7,590 nucleotides of DNA from Bacteroidota bacterium (GCA_027621335.1 JAQCAN010000116.1:1-7590); one strand, 5' to 3'. Shown: positions 1-6,548, counted from the first letter of the stretch. Notes: generated from the sequence alone by a model not told the origin. Numbers and translations are program-made.

Positions 1-666
1 TCCATCATCCAAGACCTGGAGTAGGACATTGAACACATCAGGGTGAGCCTTTTCGATTTCATCTAAGAGGACCACGGAGTATGGCTTGCGTCTTACAGCT
101 TCGGTCAGTTGACCACCTTCATCATACCCAACGTACCCTGGAGGTGCACCGACCAAACGGCTTACTGAGTGCCTCTCCTGGTACTCGCTCATATCGATAC
201 GCGTCATGGCATGCTCATCATTGAATAGGAAGGCGGAAAGGGCTTTCGCCAACTCCGTCTTACCCACTCCCGTGGTGCCTAGGAAGATGAAGCTACCGAT
301 AGGTCTGTGCTCATCCTGCAATCCGCTTCGGCTCCTTCTCACTGCATCAGCCACAGCAATTACTGCCTCATCTTGACCGATGACACGCCTGTGCAATTCG
401 TCCTCCAATCGGAGCAGCTTGTCCTTCTCGCTCTCCACCATCTTGGTCACTGGGATGCCAGTCCACTTGGACACGACATCGGCCACCTCCTCCACGTCCA
501 CCTCTTCCTTGATGAGTTTCGAATCGACCTGCAGTTCCATGAGTTTGGACTTGTTCTCTTCGAGAATCACTTCCGCATCTTTGATTCGGCCATACCGGAT
601 CTCAGCCACCTTTCCGAAGTCACCTGAACGCTCGGCTTGATCGGCTTCCATCTTGAGTTTCGTCTC
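1..666 (-). pseudogene. clpB: ClpB disaggregase, C-terminal half only; 5'-truncated, 3' end outside window
   Basis: ClpB is a cytosolic hexameric AAA+ chaperone that works with DnaK to pull proteins out of aggregates. Counting from the Met at 651, 217 residues are visible. They hold the end of the middle domain (EADQAERSGDFGKVAEIRYG), the linker before the second ATPase domain (SKWTGIPVTK, about 61-70), Walker A GTTGVGKT (125-132), the substrate-gripping pore loop GYVGYDEGG (172-180) and Walker B VVLLDEIEK (193-201). The frame then runs off the left edge at LQVLDDG. In the other direction it meets TAA at 667-669. Family-like sequence continues past the Met (TKLK), so this Met is unlikely to be a natural start. 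A normal ClpB is about 860 residues, so the N-domain, first ATPase domain and most of the coiled coil (over 500 residues) are missing and do not appear elsewhere in the window. The retained part has no other lesion. This suggests recent truncation, rearrangement or a misassembly. Identity is certain; functional status is doubtful. Confidence 0.88.
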
Positions 667-819
667 TTATCGTCTCATGACTCGAAGAGATCTGACTTGA
701 TAACAGGCCTTCTTTTCCTCTCAATGGAAAAATGTCATTCAAGTAGGTGACATTCCTCATAATCAGATATCGCTGATGCCCTTATCTTGCTGTCAGAATC
801 AACAATAAGCAAATCAGAT
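652..819. other. Non-coding stretch between the clpB fragment and the interrupted plus-strand gene
   Basis: About 150 bases carry no convincing coding sequence on either strand. None of the three minus frames upstream of the clpB TAA resembles the ClpB middle domain. The stretch contains an inverted repeat at 731-754, a smaller one at 762-777 (arms ATCAG and CTGAT, 6-base spacer) and two copies of AATCAGATAT at 761-770 and 812-821, the second overlapping the ATG at 820. It presumably carries the promoter of the plus-strand gene. A TATCTTGC at 783-790 only partly matches the Bacteroidota -7 box and has no clear -33 partner. Confidence 0.5.
731..754. repeat. Inverted repeat with 7-base perfect arms upstream of the plus-strand gene
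   Basis: AATGTCA at 731-737 is mirrored by TGACATT at 748-754. One T-G wobble extends the pairing and leaves a loop of about 8 bases. Read on the minus strand, the second arm is followed by a short T run, so the structure could act as a weak terminator or as an operator. It does not match the CIRCE heat-shock operator (TTAGCACTC-N9-GAGTGCTAA) despite the adjacent clpB fragment. The role is unknown and the stem is AT-rich. Confidence 0.35.
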
Positions 820-1215
820 ATGCTAAAAGAGAACGAGGCCAGAGTTCACATGGAGGATTTACATTTCGAACATAAGGTCTGGAAGAGGCAGTTGGAATTT
901 TGCAAGGATTAAATTGAATTCTTCAAGCATCGCTTGGAAGAAGTCGTCCAGAGGTATACGGACAAGGATGTATTGAAGAGGGTAGAGCATTTCCAGAATC
1001 AATTCATCATCCAGCGTGATCAGGTCGACCGCTTCCTGCATGATATCACTATCCATGAGGATGCTTTGGCCAAAGAAGCCCAGGAGAATCCAGTAGCTGT
1101 GGATCGCAGGCTCTTCAAGGATCACCCAGCAGAGAGGGAACGCTTCGATATCTTCAATGAGCTCTACAACAAGATGAAGAAGGACTACATGGATTTCCTT
1201 AGGCGGTGGATGTGA
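820..1215 (+). pseudogene. Small conserved helical protein, interrupted by an in-frame TAA at 910-912
   Basis: The frame starts at ATG 820 and, apart from one stop, stays open for 131 codons to TGA at 1213-1215. The first 30 codons read MLKENEARVHMEDLHFEHKV and then WKRQLEFCKD. After TAA comes IEFFKHRLEEVVQRYTDKDV. Both halves together resemble, from memory, an uncharacterised Bacteroidota protein of about 130 residues. That protein has an 'LHFEHKLW' start, a 'RLEEV' helix, a 'HFQNQF' helix and an 'IHED' segment, and ends in 'FLRRWM'. The charged, heptad-like sequence predicts long helices, probably a coiled coil. One base change (GAA or AAA to TAA) would explain the break. A 93-residue product could start at TTG 934 but would lose the first helix. 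It is the only plus-strand gene here. No function is known. Nonsense mutation and sequencing error are both possible. Confidence 0.72.
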
Positions 1216-1485
1216 TCAGCGTTTGGAAATCTTGTTATTGCTGATCGCACGCTGACGTGAGCATCTGAAACGGTCTATCTCGGGGTTCCTGAGTTTAGCG
1301 TGCTTCTGGCTCACCCCACTGTTCACCCGTTTTCTCCAAAGTTTGAAGCTAGACGATTTGAGGCTGCGCCTCATGTGCGTGATGACTTCAGCTTCAGAGA
1401 GTCCGAATTGATGAGCTATCGCCTCGAATGGGGTTCGGTCCTCCCATGCCATTTCTATGATGCGGTCGCTTTCTCTTTCAGTCAC
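1216..1485 (-). CDS. DUF2805 / TIGR03643 family protein
   Basis: This 89-residue basic protein belongs to a small uncharacterised family (TIGR03643, DUF2805) known mainly from Bacteroidota and other Gram-negatives. Recognisable features are DRIIEMAWEDRTPFEAI (7-23), an adjacent helix-turn-helix-like stretch QFGLSEAEVITHMRR (26-40), the block SSSFKLWRKRV (44-54), KHAKLR (61-66) and the strongly basic tail CSRQRAISNNKISKR (75-89). The helix-turn-helix look and basic tail suggest nucleic-acid binding, but that is inference. The start is GTG at 1485. No ATG lies between it and the upstream in-frame TGA, and the family's conserved part begins only a few residues later. Its TGA abuts the TGA of the convergent gene with no base between. 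It lies 53 bases downstream of rluF on the same strand and may share its transcript. Confidence 0.85.
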   Translation of the reverse strand: MTERESDRIIEMAWEDRTPFEAIAHQFGLSEAEVITHMRRSLKSSSFKLWRKRVNSGVSQKHAKLRNPEIDRFRCSRQRAISNNKISKR

Positions 1486-1510
1486 GCTATAGAGAAAGTA
1501 AAAGAGACCT

Positions 1511-1530
1511 CAGTGCTGTATGAGCACCTG
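1511..1530. terminator. Hairpin between rluF and the DUF2805 gene, weak terminator or attenuator
   Basis: CAGTGCT at 1511-1517 pairs with AGCACCTG at 1523-1530, giving seven base pairs with one bulged base and a five-base loop. On the minus strand it starts about 8 bases after the rluF stop. A CTCTTTT tract follows some 6-10 bases beyond the stem rather than directly. It is therefore not a canonical Rho-independent terminator, but its position could lower transcription into DUF2805. Confidence 0.3.
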
Positions 1531-1538
1531 AATGACCA

Positions 1539-2294
1539 TCAATCCATCATCTCACTCAAGTCATCTTCGGCCGTCTTTGCTGAAGAGGAGACCATGCGCC
1601 TGATACCTTTCAGTTCCAATGGACTCAGGTCACGCCATTCGCCCACCTTCAGATCCAAGTTCACGTTCATGATACGCACCCGCTTCAGCTTGGTGACGTG
1701 ATACCCTAGGTGCTCGCACATCCTTCGGATCTGGCGATTCAAGCCTTGGGTGAGGATGATGCGAAAGACATATTTGCTCATCTGCTCCACTTCACATTCA
1801 CGGGTCATGGTATTCAGGATAGGCACTCCTTTTCGCATGGCATGGAGAAATCCCTTGGTAATGGGTTTATCCACGGTGACCACATACTCCTTCTCATGGT
1901 GGTTCCGTGCTCTGAGGATCTTATTCACGATGTCCCCATCATTGGTCAAGAAGATGAGACCTTCACTGGGCTTGTCCAATCGGCCGATAGGGAAGATGCG
2001 ACTCGGATAGCCGATGAAATCGATGATGTTGTTCTTCTCTACCTTGGTGTCCGTAGTACAGACGATTCCCACAGGTTTGTTGAACGCGATATAGACGGGT
2101 TTGACCTTGGGTTTGGTGACCGCCCTTCCGTTCACTTTGACTTCGTCCGTGGGGAGCACCTTGGTTCCCATTTCAGGGACCTTTCCATTGATGGTCACCT
2201 TGCCCTCATCGATGAGTTTATCAGCTGCTCTGCGAGAGCAATAGCCTACCTCGCTCAGGAATTTATTGATGCGTACCCCTTCGTTCTCTTTCAT
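1539..2294 (-). CDS. rluF: 23S rRNA pseudouridine(2604) synthase RluF
   Basis: This cytoplasmic enzyme isomerises a uridine of 23S rRNA to pseudouridine; E. coli RluF acts on U2604 near the peptidyl transferase centre. The 251-residue protein has an N-terminal S4 RNA-binding domain (about 7-65, with INKFLSEVGYCSRRAADKLI). The RsuA-type catalytic domain follows. It opens with YIAFNKPVGIVCTT (68-81), carries the catalytic motif GRLDKPSEGLIFLTNDGD (104-121) with the nucleophilic Asp at 107, then HHEKEYVVTVDKPIT. The LTQGLNRQIRRMCEHLGY block is typical of the family. HEKEYVVTVDKPIT and catalytic Asp107 favour RluF over RluB, RluE or RsuA. The protein is somewhat shorter than E. coli RluF (290 residues), with a Ser/Asp/Glu-rich tail. 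The ATG at 2294 places S4 immediately after the start. It lies 42 bases downstream of the acetyltransferase gene. Confidence 0.93.
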   Translation of the reverse strand: MKENEGVRINKFLSEVGYCSRRAADKLIDEGKVTINGKVPEMGTKVLPTDEVKVNGRAVTKPKVKPVYIAFNKPVGIVCTTDTKVEKNNIIDFIGYPSRIFPIGRLDKPSEGLIFLTNDGDIVNKILRARNHHEKEYVVTVDKPITKGFLHAMRKGVPILNTMTRECEVEQMSKYVFRIILTQGLNRQIRRMCEHLGYHVTKLKRVRIMNVNLDLKVGEWRDLSPLELKGIRRMVSSSAKTAEDDLSEMMD

Positions 2295-2302
2295 GGTCGG
2301 GT

Positions 2303-2310
2303 CAAAGGTA
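2303..2310 (-). promoter_or_regulatory. Possible Bacteroidota -7 box upstream of rluF
   Basis: TACCTTTG on the minus strand matches the Bacteroidota -7 consensus TAnnTTTG. It sits in the 42-base gap before rluF. A TTAG lies 19 bases upstream, a 3-of-4 match to the TTTG -33 element. A start about 7 bases downstream would leave almost no leader before the ATG at 2294. An 8-base motif in so short a gap can occur by chance. Confidence 0.28.
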
Positions 2311-2336
2311 AACTTGTGACGACAGAATGCTAAGCC

Positions 2337-2819
2337 TCAGAGTTCCAATACCATTTTGATGTTGCACCGCTCGTAGGGCGTCTCCAGTCCATCGACCTCT
2401 ACGAATCCTAGTTTTCTATACAGCGAGATGGCTGGTTTCAGCTTGGTATTGCTTTCCAGATAGAGGGAAGAGGCGCCCAAGGAACGAGCTAGATCCACTA
2501 TCGCCATTCCAAGTGTCCAGCCAAGTCCAAGTCCCTGCGCTTCTGGACTGATGGCCATTTTCGCTAATTCATAATCATAAGGACTATCAGGCATGGCGAT
2601 GAGCGCGCAGGTACCTATGGCCCTATCTCCCTGCATGACCATGAGGATGTGTCCTCCTTTCTCCAAGATGTACCCTTGAGGATCGCCAAGAGAGCGTTCA
2701 TCCGTCTCTTCCATTCTGAAATAGCGTGTGATCCAAGCTTCATTCAAGGCCTTGAATGCGACTGCGTGTTCAGGCTGATAAGGAAGTATGGTGTAGTCAG
2801 ATTCCATGCCGTCTATCAC
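2337..2819 (-). CDS. GNAT family N-acetyltransferase
   Basis: This cytosolic acetyl-CoA-dependent acyltransferase belongs to the GCN5-related superfamily; the substrate cannot be read from the sequence. The 160-residue protein has the acetyl-CoA pyrophosphate-binding motif A, KMAISPEAQGLGLGWTL (87-103), with the Q-x-x-G-x-G loop. The C-terminal LYLESNTKLKPAISLYRKLGF (119-139) is typical of motif B, where Asn and Tyr line the cofactor site. The ending YERCNIKMVLEL is typical of small Bacteroidota GNATs. The start is chosen at GTG 2819, which overlaps the preceding TGA in GTGA and suggests translational coupling. ATG 2807 (MESDYTILPY) is an equally credible start, with AAGGAG 11 bases before it. 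Pairing with the secreted DUF1028 gene does not point to a shared pathway. Confidence 0.88.
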   Translation of the reverse strand: MIDGMESDYTILPYQPEHAVAFKALNEAWITRYFRMEETDERSLGDPQGYILEKGGHILMVMQGDRAIGTCALIAMPDSPYDYELAKMAISPEAQGLGLGWTLGMAIVDLARSLGASSLYLESNTKLKPAISLYRKLGFVEVDGLETPYERCNIKMVLEL

Positions 2820-3799
2820 TCCTTCATGACCTCCGTTCGGAATGTGCCGTTCTCATTGCTCACTTGGAGGATATAAAGTCCAGCTTCCAATGAGGAAAGG
2901 TCAAACTCTACGTTCACGGAAGCACGTTCAGAATAGATGAGACGTCCGTTCATGTCAAAAAGTTCTAAGAGCACCGTCTCCTCATTGCCTAATAGGACGC
3001 TTAAGCTGTTCTGTGTCGGATTGGGAAAGATGATATATGGAAATGCACTGACTTCATCCAGACCTATTGGTGAGCAGATCCAGGTGCTATTGAAGATGGA
3101 TTGCAAGGAATCGATGGGTTCTATTCCATCTCCATTCCCAGTGCGTACCGAACGAACGAAGGAAGGATCCCCGAAGGCATCTTCAGGCTGGGCCACCTTG
3201 ACAAAGGCAAAGAGAGAAGAGGTCCCATTGCTCGCACAACGCGTATCCGCACCTACCACATTAGCCCCTTGAAGTGCGGCCATCAGCCGACAGGCCAAGT
3301 CACCTTCAGCATTCAGGAATCTGGTTTCCATAGAGTCCAAGATGGCTGGTCCTAGCAGGATGTTGCCTTGGATGGAATAGCCTGGTCCAGTGATGTGGTT
3401 CTTATAATCATCTGTTGAAGAGCCCGTATAGCCTGCTGATTGGGGTGACCCATTGACTAGAGCGGTGATGCCATATTGCCGGAACTGTGGAGTGCCTTGA
3501 AGGTCATTGGCCACCAGCCAGTCAATGATCTCCTGTGGCGTATCCCCAGCATTCATCCTGGTCCTCGCATTGAGCTGATTGGCCTGTAGATAATAGGCTT
3601 GGGTGTTGATGGCCCCTTGACCAGGGAATAATTCTCCTAGGAAGTCATCTTCGAATCCAAAGAATAGATCCAGATCCACACAGGAGGCTCCGGCACTGCC
3701 TACTTCACCAGTGATGCTGTCCAAGGCCACGATGGAGAAGGTGTCTTGCGCCTTGATGTGAGAGGCAGTGAGAAGTAGAAGAGAGAACAGGAGTCGCAT
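2816..3799 (-). CDS. Secreted DUF1028 (Ntn-hydrolase-like) protein with T9SS type A sorting domain
   Basis: This 327-residue protein has three parts. Residues 1-17 are a signal peptide (MRLLFSLLLLTASHIKA), probably cut before QDTF. Residues 20 to about 240 are a DUF1028 domain, with TFSIVALDSITGEVGSAGAS, PGQGAINTQAYY, RQYGITALVNG, GPGYSIQGNILLGP (138-151) and LMAALQGANVVGADTRC. Residues 254-327 are a T9SS type A sorting domain, with IIFPNPTQN, LFDMNGRLIYS and LEAGLYILQV. DUF1028 is placed in the Ntn-hydrolase fold class but its reaction is unknown. Export through the Sec system and then T9SS would put it on the cell surface or outside. Cytosolic members usually start Met-Thr-Phe-Ser-Ile, so Met removal exposes Thr; here the equivalent Thr20 sits two residues after the predicted cleavage site. 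Cys40, 170, 188 and 242 could form disulfides. It lies 55 bases after the transporter gene and overlaps the acetyltransferase gene by 4 bases. Confidence 0.9.
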   Translation of the reverse strand: MRLLFSLLLLTASHIKAQDTFSIVALDSITGEVGSAGASCVDLDLFFGFEDDFLGELFPGQGAINTQAYYLQANQLNARTRMNAGDTPQEIIDWLVANDLQGTPQFRQYGITALVNGSPQSAGYTGSSTDDYKNHITGPGYSIQGNILLGPAILDSMETRFLNAEGDLACRLMAALQGANVVGADTRCASNGTSSLFAFVKVAQPEDAFGDPSFVRSVRTGNGDGIEPIDSLQSIFNSTWICSPIGLDEVSAFPYIIFPNPTQNSLSVLLGNEETVLLELFDMNGRLIYSERASVNVEFDLSSLEAGLYILQVSNENGTFRTEVMKE

Positions 3800-3815
3800 G
3801 AGGTCTGGCTTTTCT

Positions 3816-3823
3816 CAAAGATA
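3816..3823 (-). promoter_or_regulatory. Possible Bacteroidota -7 box upstream of the DUF1028 gene
   Basis: TATCTTTG on the minus strand is a full match to TAnnTTTG and lies 16 bases before the ATG at 3799, in the 55-base gap after the transporter gene. No good TTTG lies at the usual 19-base distance upstream. If real, it gives the DUF1028-GNAT pair its own transcript with a leader of about 10 bases. Confidence 0.33.
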
Positions 3824-3854
3824 CATCCTGCCATTCAATCGCTTTTGCCTTTCT

Positions 3855-5249
3855 TCAGGGCATATACAAGACCAATAGGATCTGGAGCAGGCAGATGATG
3901 CAGAAGGGCAGGACGAGGTATCCCATGATGTCACGGGATTGGATGCGGATGCCCGCGCCCATGATAGGAAGGATGACCAGCAGGAAGAAGGGTTGAAGGA
4001 GGTTGGTCAAACCTTCGCCATAGGCCAAGGAAAGGGAAGCTCGGGCGATCATCGCCTCCATTTGCTCGGCAGGAAGTCCCGCTCCGATCTGCTGCACCGC
4101 TTCGATGACACTGGGCCCGATGACTGCGAATTCCCCTCCAGCTGAAGGAATCGCGAAGTTCACAATACCACCCAAGGCATAGGCATATAAAGCATAGCTG
4201 GAACCATCCGCATGGCGAGCGATGACCTGGCCGATCTCAGCCCCTATCCCGGTGTAGGTCATGATGCCCATGATGCCGGCATAGAAAGGGAATTGGAAAA
4301 GGATGGGAGAGACATTCGTGCTGCTCCGTGTCATGGCGATGCTGTATCGCATCGGGGTCTGGTGCAGCATCAAGCCCAAGGTGAGGAAGATGAATATCAT
4401 GATATTGAGGTTCAGATCCAATCCCTTGGTCATGAAATGGTAGACGCTATAACTCAAGCCCATGGCCCCTATGATACAGATGATGACACGGCTGTTGTTC
4501 AGCCTATCCGAGGGTGTAGGAAAGGAATGGCTCATCTGCAGGGATGCTTCGCTGATGCTCAGCTCACCCTTGTCCGGCTCTCTACTGAGAAGGTCCTTCA
4601 ATTCTTTACCAACTGACTCCTTTGGCCTGAGCAGCATCATGAGCACTGGCCCTATGATACCAAGCATGCCCATCATGGCCACATTCAGCCAAGAACCCAA
4701 GGTGAGGTCTGTTGCGATGGTCCCAGAGAGGATGCCATTGCTGATGAGATAGTTTTCCTCTGTATTCAATAGGAGGGGGATGGAACTGGAAAGACCACAG
4801 GTCCAACTGATGCCTGAGAAATAGACACAGGCAATGAGGAAAGGATAGTTCACCTCCTTCACCCTGGAAGCGAGTTCCCTGGCCAAGATGGCCGTGATCA
4901 CGGCCCAGCCCCAGCTGACCAAGGAAAGCATAAAGCCGATCAAGACTATGGAGAGATAGACACTCTTTGGGCTGCGTATCCGCATGGAGAGCCAGTTGAT
5001 GCCACGCTCAGCCAAGGGTGATAAGGCGATGGCATAGCCCGTGATGATGAGCAGGACCATTTGCATCCCGAAGGATAAGAGCTCCCAGAATCCAGCATAC
5101 CATGCCTTGAGGATATCAACGGGACTAGAGCCCATCCAGACCATCGCAGTGATGGCCATCCCAAAGGTGAGCAGTAAAGCGAAGACAAAGGCATCCGGCA
5201 TGTACTTCTTGAAGAGGTCAGTGAATGTGGCACCAAGTCGTTCGATCAT
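3855..5249 (-). CDS. Short-chain fatty acid transporter, AtoE family (TIGR00366)
   Basis: This inner-membrane permease is related to E. coli AtoE, which belongs to the acetoacetate/short-chain fatty acid degradation operon. The 464 residues (AtoE about 440) contain about ten to twelve hydrophobic segments, near 19-40, 55-77, 97-124, 136-160, 186-207, 254-272, 280-296, 315-335, 350-383, 402-433 and 441-462. A charged loop lies at about 208-253. Family blocks are the N-terminal FTDLFKKYMPDAFVFALLLT (9-28), the SWGWAVITAILARELASRV region (112-130), the CGLSSSIPLL block (151-160) and the signature NFAIPSAGGEFAVIGPS (364-380), equivalent to the PSGGG-WAVQGP motif of AtoE. The start is ATG 5249, 72 bases after the lactonase stop. 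No thiolase or CoA-transferase gene lies nearby, so the substrate (butyrate, acetoacetate or another carboxylate) is open. Related C4-dicarboxylate and DUF-type permeases are less likely. Confidence 0.9.
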   Translation of the reverse strand: MIERLGATFTDLFKKYMPDAFVFALLLTFGMAITAMVWMGSSPVDILKAWYAGFWELLSFGMQMVLLIITGYAIALSPLAERGINWLSMRIRSPKSVYLSIVLIGFMLSLVSWGWAVITAILARELASRVKEVNYPFLIACVYFSGISWTCGLSSSIPLLLNTEENYLISNGILSGTIATDLTLGSWLNVAMMGMLGIIGPVLMMLLRPKESVGKELKDLLSREPDKGELSISEASLQMSHSFPTPSDRLNNSRVIICIIGAMGLSYSVYHFMTKGLDLNLNIMIFIFLTLGLMLHQTPMRYSIAMTRSSTNVSPILFQFPFYAGIMGIMTYTGIGAEIGQVIARHADGSSYALYAYALGGIVNFAIPSAGGEFAVIGPSVIEAVQQIGAGLPAEQMEAMIARASLSLAYGEGLTNLLQPFFLLVILPIMGAGIRIQSRDIMGYLVLPFCIICLLQILLVLYMP

Positions 5250-5321
5250 CGTTCTGAGTCAATCATGGGTGGAAACATATCGGTCAAACAATCAAGCTGG
5301 TCTAAACTGACAATGGCTCTT

Positions 5322-6548
5322 TTACCGCTGTGCATCTATCGTTCGGTAATCGAACACTTTAAGACAAACAGGCGTTTTCATGGCATATTCAGACTTATAG
5401 GTCAATGCACCGTCTTCTCCAATTTTAAAAAGGACCACATTATCCGTATTCTGATTGGCCACGTATAAGTCCTGTCCATCTATCAAAAAATTCCTTGGAA
5501 ATTTTCCACGACTCGGTTCATGTCCTATGTGTTCCAATGAACCTGTCTGTGGATCGATGGAATAGATGACTACGCTGTCATGGCCGCGATTCGAAGCATA
5601 GAGGAATTTGCCATCCTCACTGATATGGATGGCAGCACAAACGTTCGCTCCAGAAAAAGAGAGAGGTAACGTACTGGTGCTTTGCTGTGCTATTAGATTT
5701 CCATTTTCTGCCTGATACTGGAAAACAGAGATTGTATTACTTAGTTCGTTTACCGCATAGAGGTGAAGTCCATCGGGATGAAAAACGAGATGCCTCGGAC
5801 CCATGCCCAAGTGACCTGAGTCAGGAGGGACTTCCAACTTTACAAATGGAACAGAGGCTTCGATCAATTCTGCTTGGAGATAATCTATCTTGTAGACCAT
5901 GATTTTATCTGTACCCAGATCGGCCACAAAAGCGAATTCTTCATCAGGGCTGAGTATGATGGAATGAGGGTGTGACGCGTCCTGTCGCTGATGAGGACCC
6001 TGACCTTCCAGCCTGATCACTTGTGATGCCCCCGCAAGACTTCCGTCTGCATTTATAGGATAGACCGCGACTACCCCTCCGACATAGTTCACCACGAAAA
6101 CCAAGCGATTCTGTGAGTCGACAGAGATGTAACAAGGGGCAAAACTGTGTGAGGATTGTTCATTGAGCAGAGTGAGGACCCCGGTCGAATCATTGATCTC
6201 ATATGCTGCGATCTTGGCTTCATCGCCCACATCTGGTCCTGTTTCATTCACTGCGTATAGAAATCTTCCATCCGCAGACACCGTGATATAGGATGGGTTT
6301 ATCGCTTCCTTACTGGTGAATAGAAGTTCGGGATACTCATCTTCAGATAGCCGATACACCTGAATGCCCTCAGCTTTTCCATGGACATGACCTTCCATCT
6401 TGGTGTAATTACCGACAAACAAGAACTTCGAACTCACAATAGGTTTTGTGCCATTTTCCTGTAAATCAGGATTGTGAACGCCATGGCACGCCAACAATAC
6501 GCAGACTAAAAAGATGGCCGCTATGGAATAGTGAATACGGAATGTCAT
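5322..6548 (-). CDS. Lactonase-family (YbhE/Pgl-like) seven-bladed beta-propeller lipoprotein
   Basis: This 408-residue protein has an N-terminal lipoprotein signal: hydrophobic residues 9-19 and lipobox LLAC (18-21), predicting lipidation at Cys21. The rest is a lactonase/6-phosphogluconolactonase-type propeller with the family's repeated motifs: GNYTK (46-50), NPSYITVSADGRFLYAVNE (84-102), NYVGGVVAVYPI (154-165), DASHPHSIILSPDE (190-203), GPRHLVFHPDGLHLYAVNEL (250-269), DGKFLYASNRGHDSVVIYSI (312-331) and PRNFLIDGQDLYVANQNTDN (351-370). Cytosolic Pgl hydrolyses 6-phosphogluconolactone in the pentose phosphate pathway. This copy is exported, so it more likely acts on an external sugar lactone or is a non-catalytic propeller. 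I see no clear acidic surface-export signal after the Cys, so the periplasmic face is the default guess. It lies 121 bases downstream of the pentapeptide gene. Confidence 0.88.
   Translation of the reverse strand: MTFRIHYSIAAIFLVCVLLACHGVHNPDLQENGTKPIVSSKFLFVGNYTKMEGHVHGKAEGIQVYRLSEDEYPELLFTSKEAINPSYITVSADGRFLYAVNETGPDVGDEAKIAAYEINDSTGVLTLLNEQSSHSFAPCYISVDSQNRLVFVVNYVGGVVAVYPINADGSLAGASQVIRLEGQGPHQRQDASHPHSIILSPDEEFAFVADLGTDKIMVYKIDYLQAELIEASVPFVKLEVPPDSGHLGMGPRHLVFHPDGLHLYAVNELSNTISVFQYQAENGNLIAQQSTSTLPLSFSGANVCAAIHISEDGKFLYASNRGHDSVVIYSIDPQTGSLEHIGHEPSRGKFPRNFLIDGQDLYVANQNTDNVVLFKIGEDGALTYKSEYAMKTPVCLKVFDYRTIDAQR

Noticed and set aside
307..640. Two overlapping plus-strand open frames
   Set aside because: Both are antisense to the conserved ClpB second ATPase domain and look like translated noise.
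661..730. A frameshift that would reconnect clpB to an upstream coding frame
   Set aside because: A neighbouring minus frame reads HETIRDE just before the break, faintly like the ClpB coiled coil. The spacing to EADQAER is wrong, and the frame further upstream (SSQISSS, MTFFPL) has no ClpB character.
652..819. CIRCE heat-shock operator for clpB
   Set aside because: No TTAGCACTC-N9-GAGTGCTAA or near match is present; the inverted repeat at 731-754 has a different sequence.
1710..2333. Long plus-strand open frame of 207 codons
   Set aside because: It is exactly antisense to rluF, which has full S4 and catalytic motifs. The antisense product has no recognisable motif and an unlikely His/Asp-rich composition.
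4212..4616. Plus-strand open frame of 134 codons, and others inside the transporter region
   Set aside because: These are shadows of the AtoE-type gene, whose minus frame shows membrane segments and the PSAGGEFAVIGP signature throughout.
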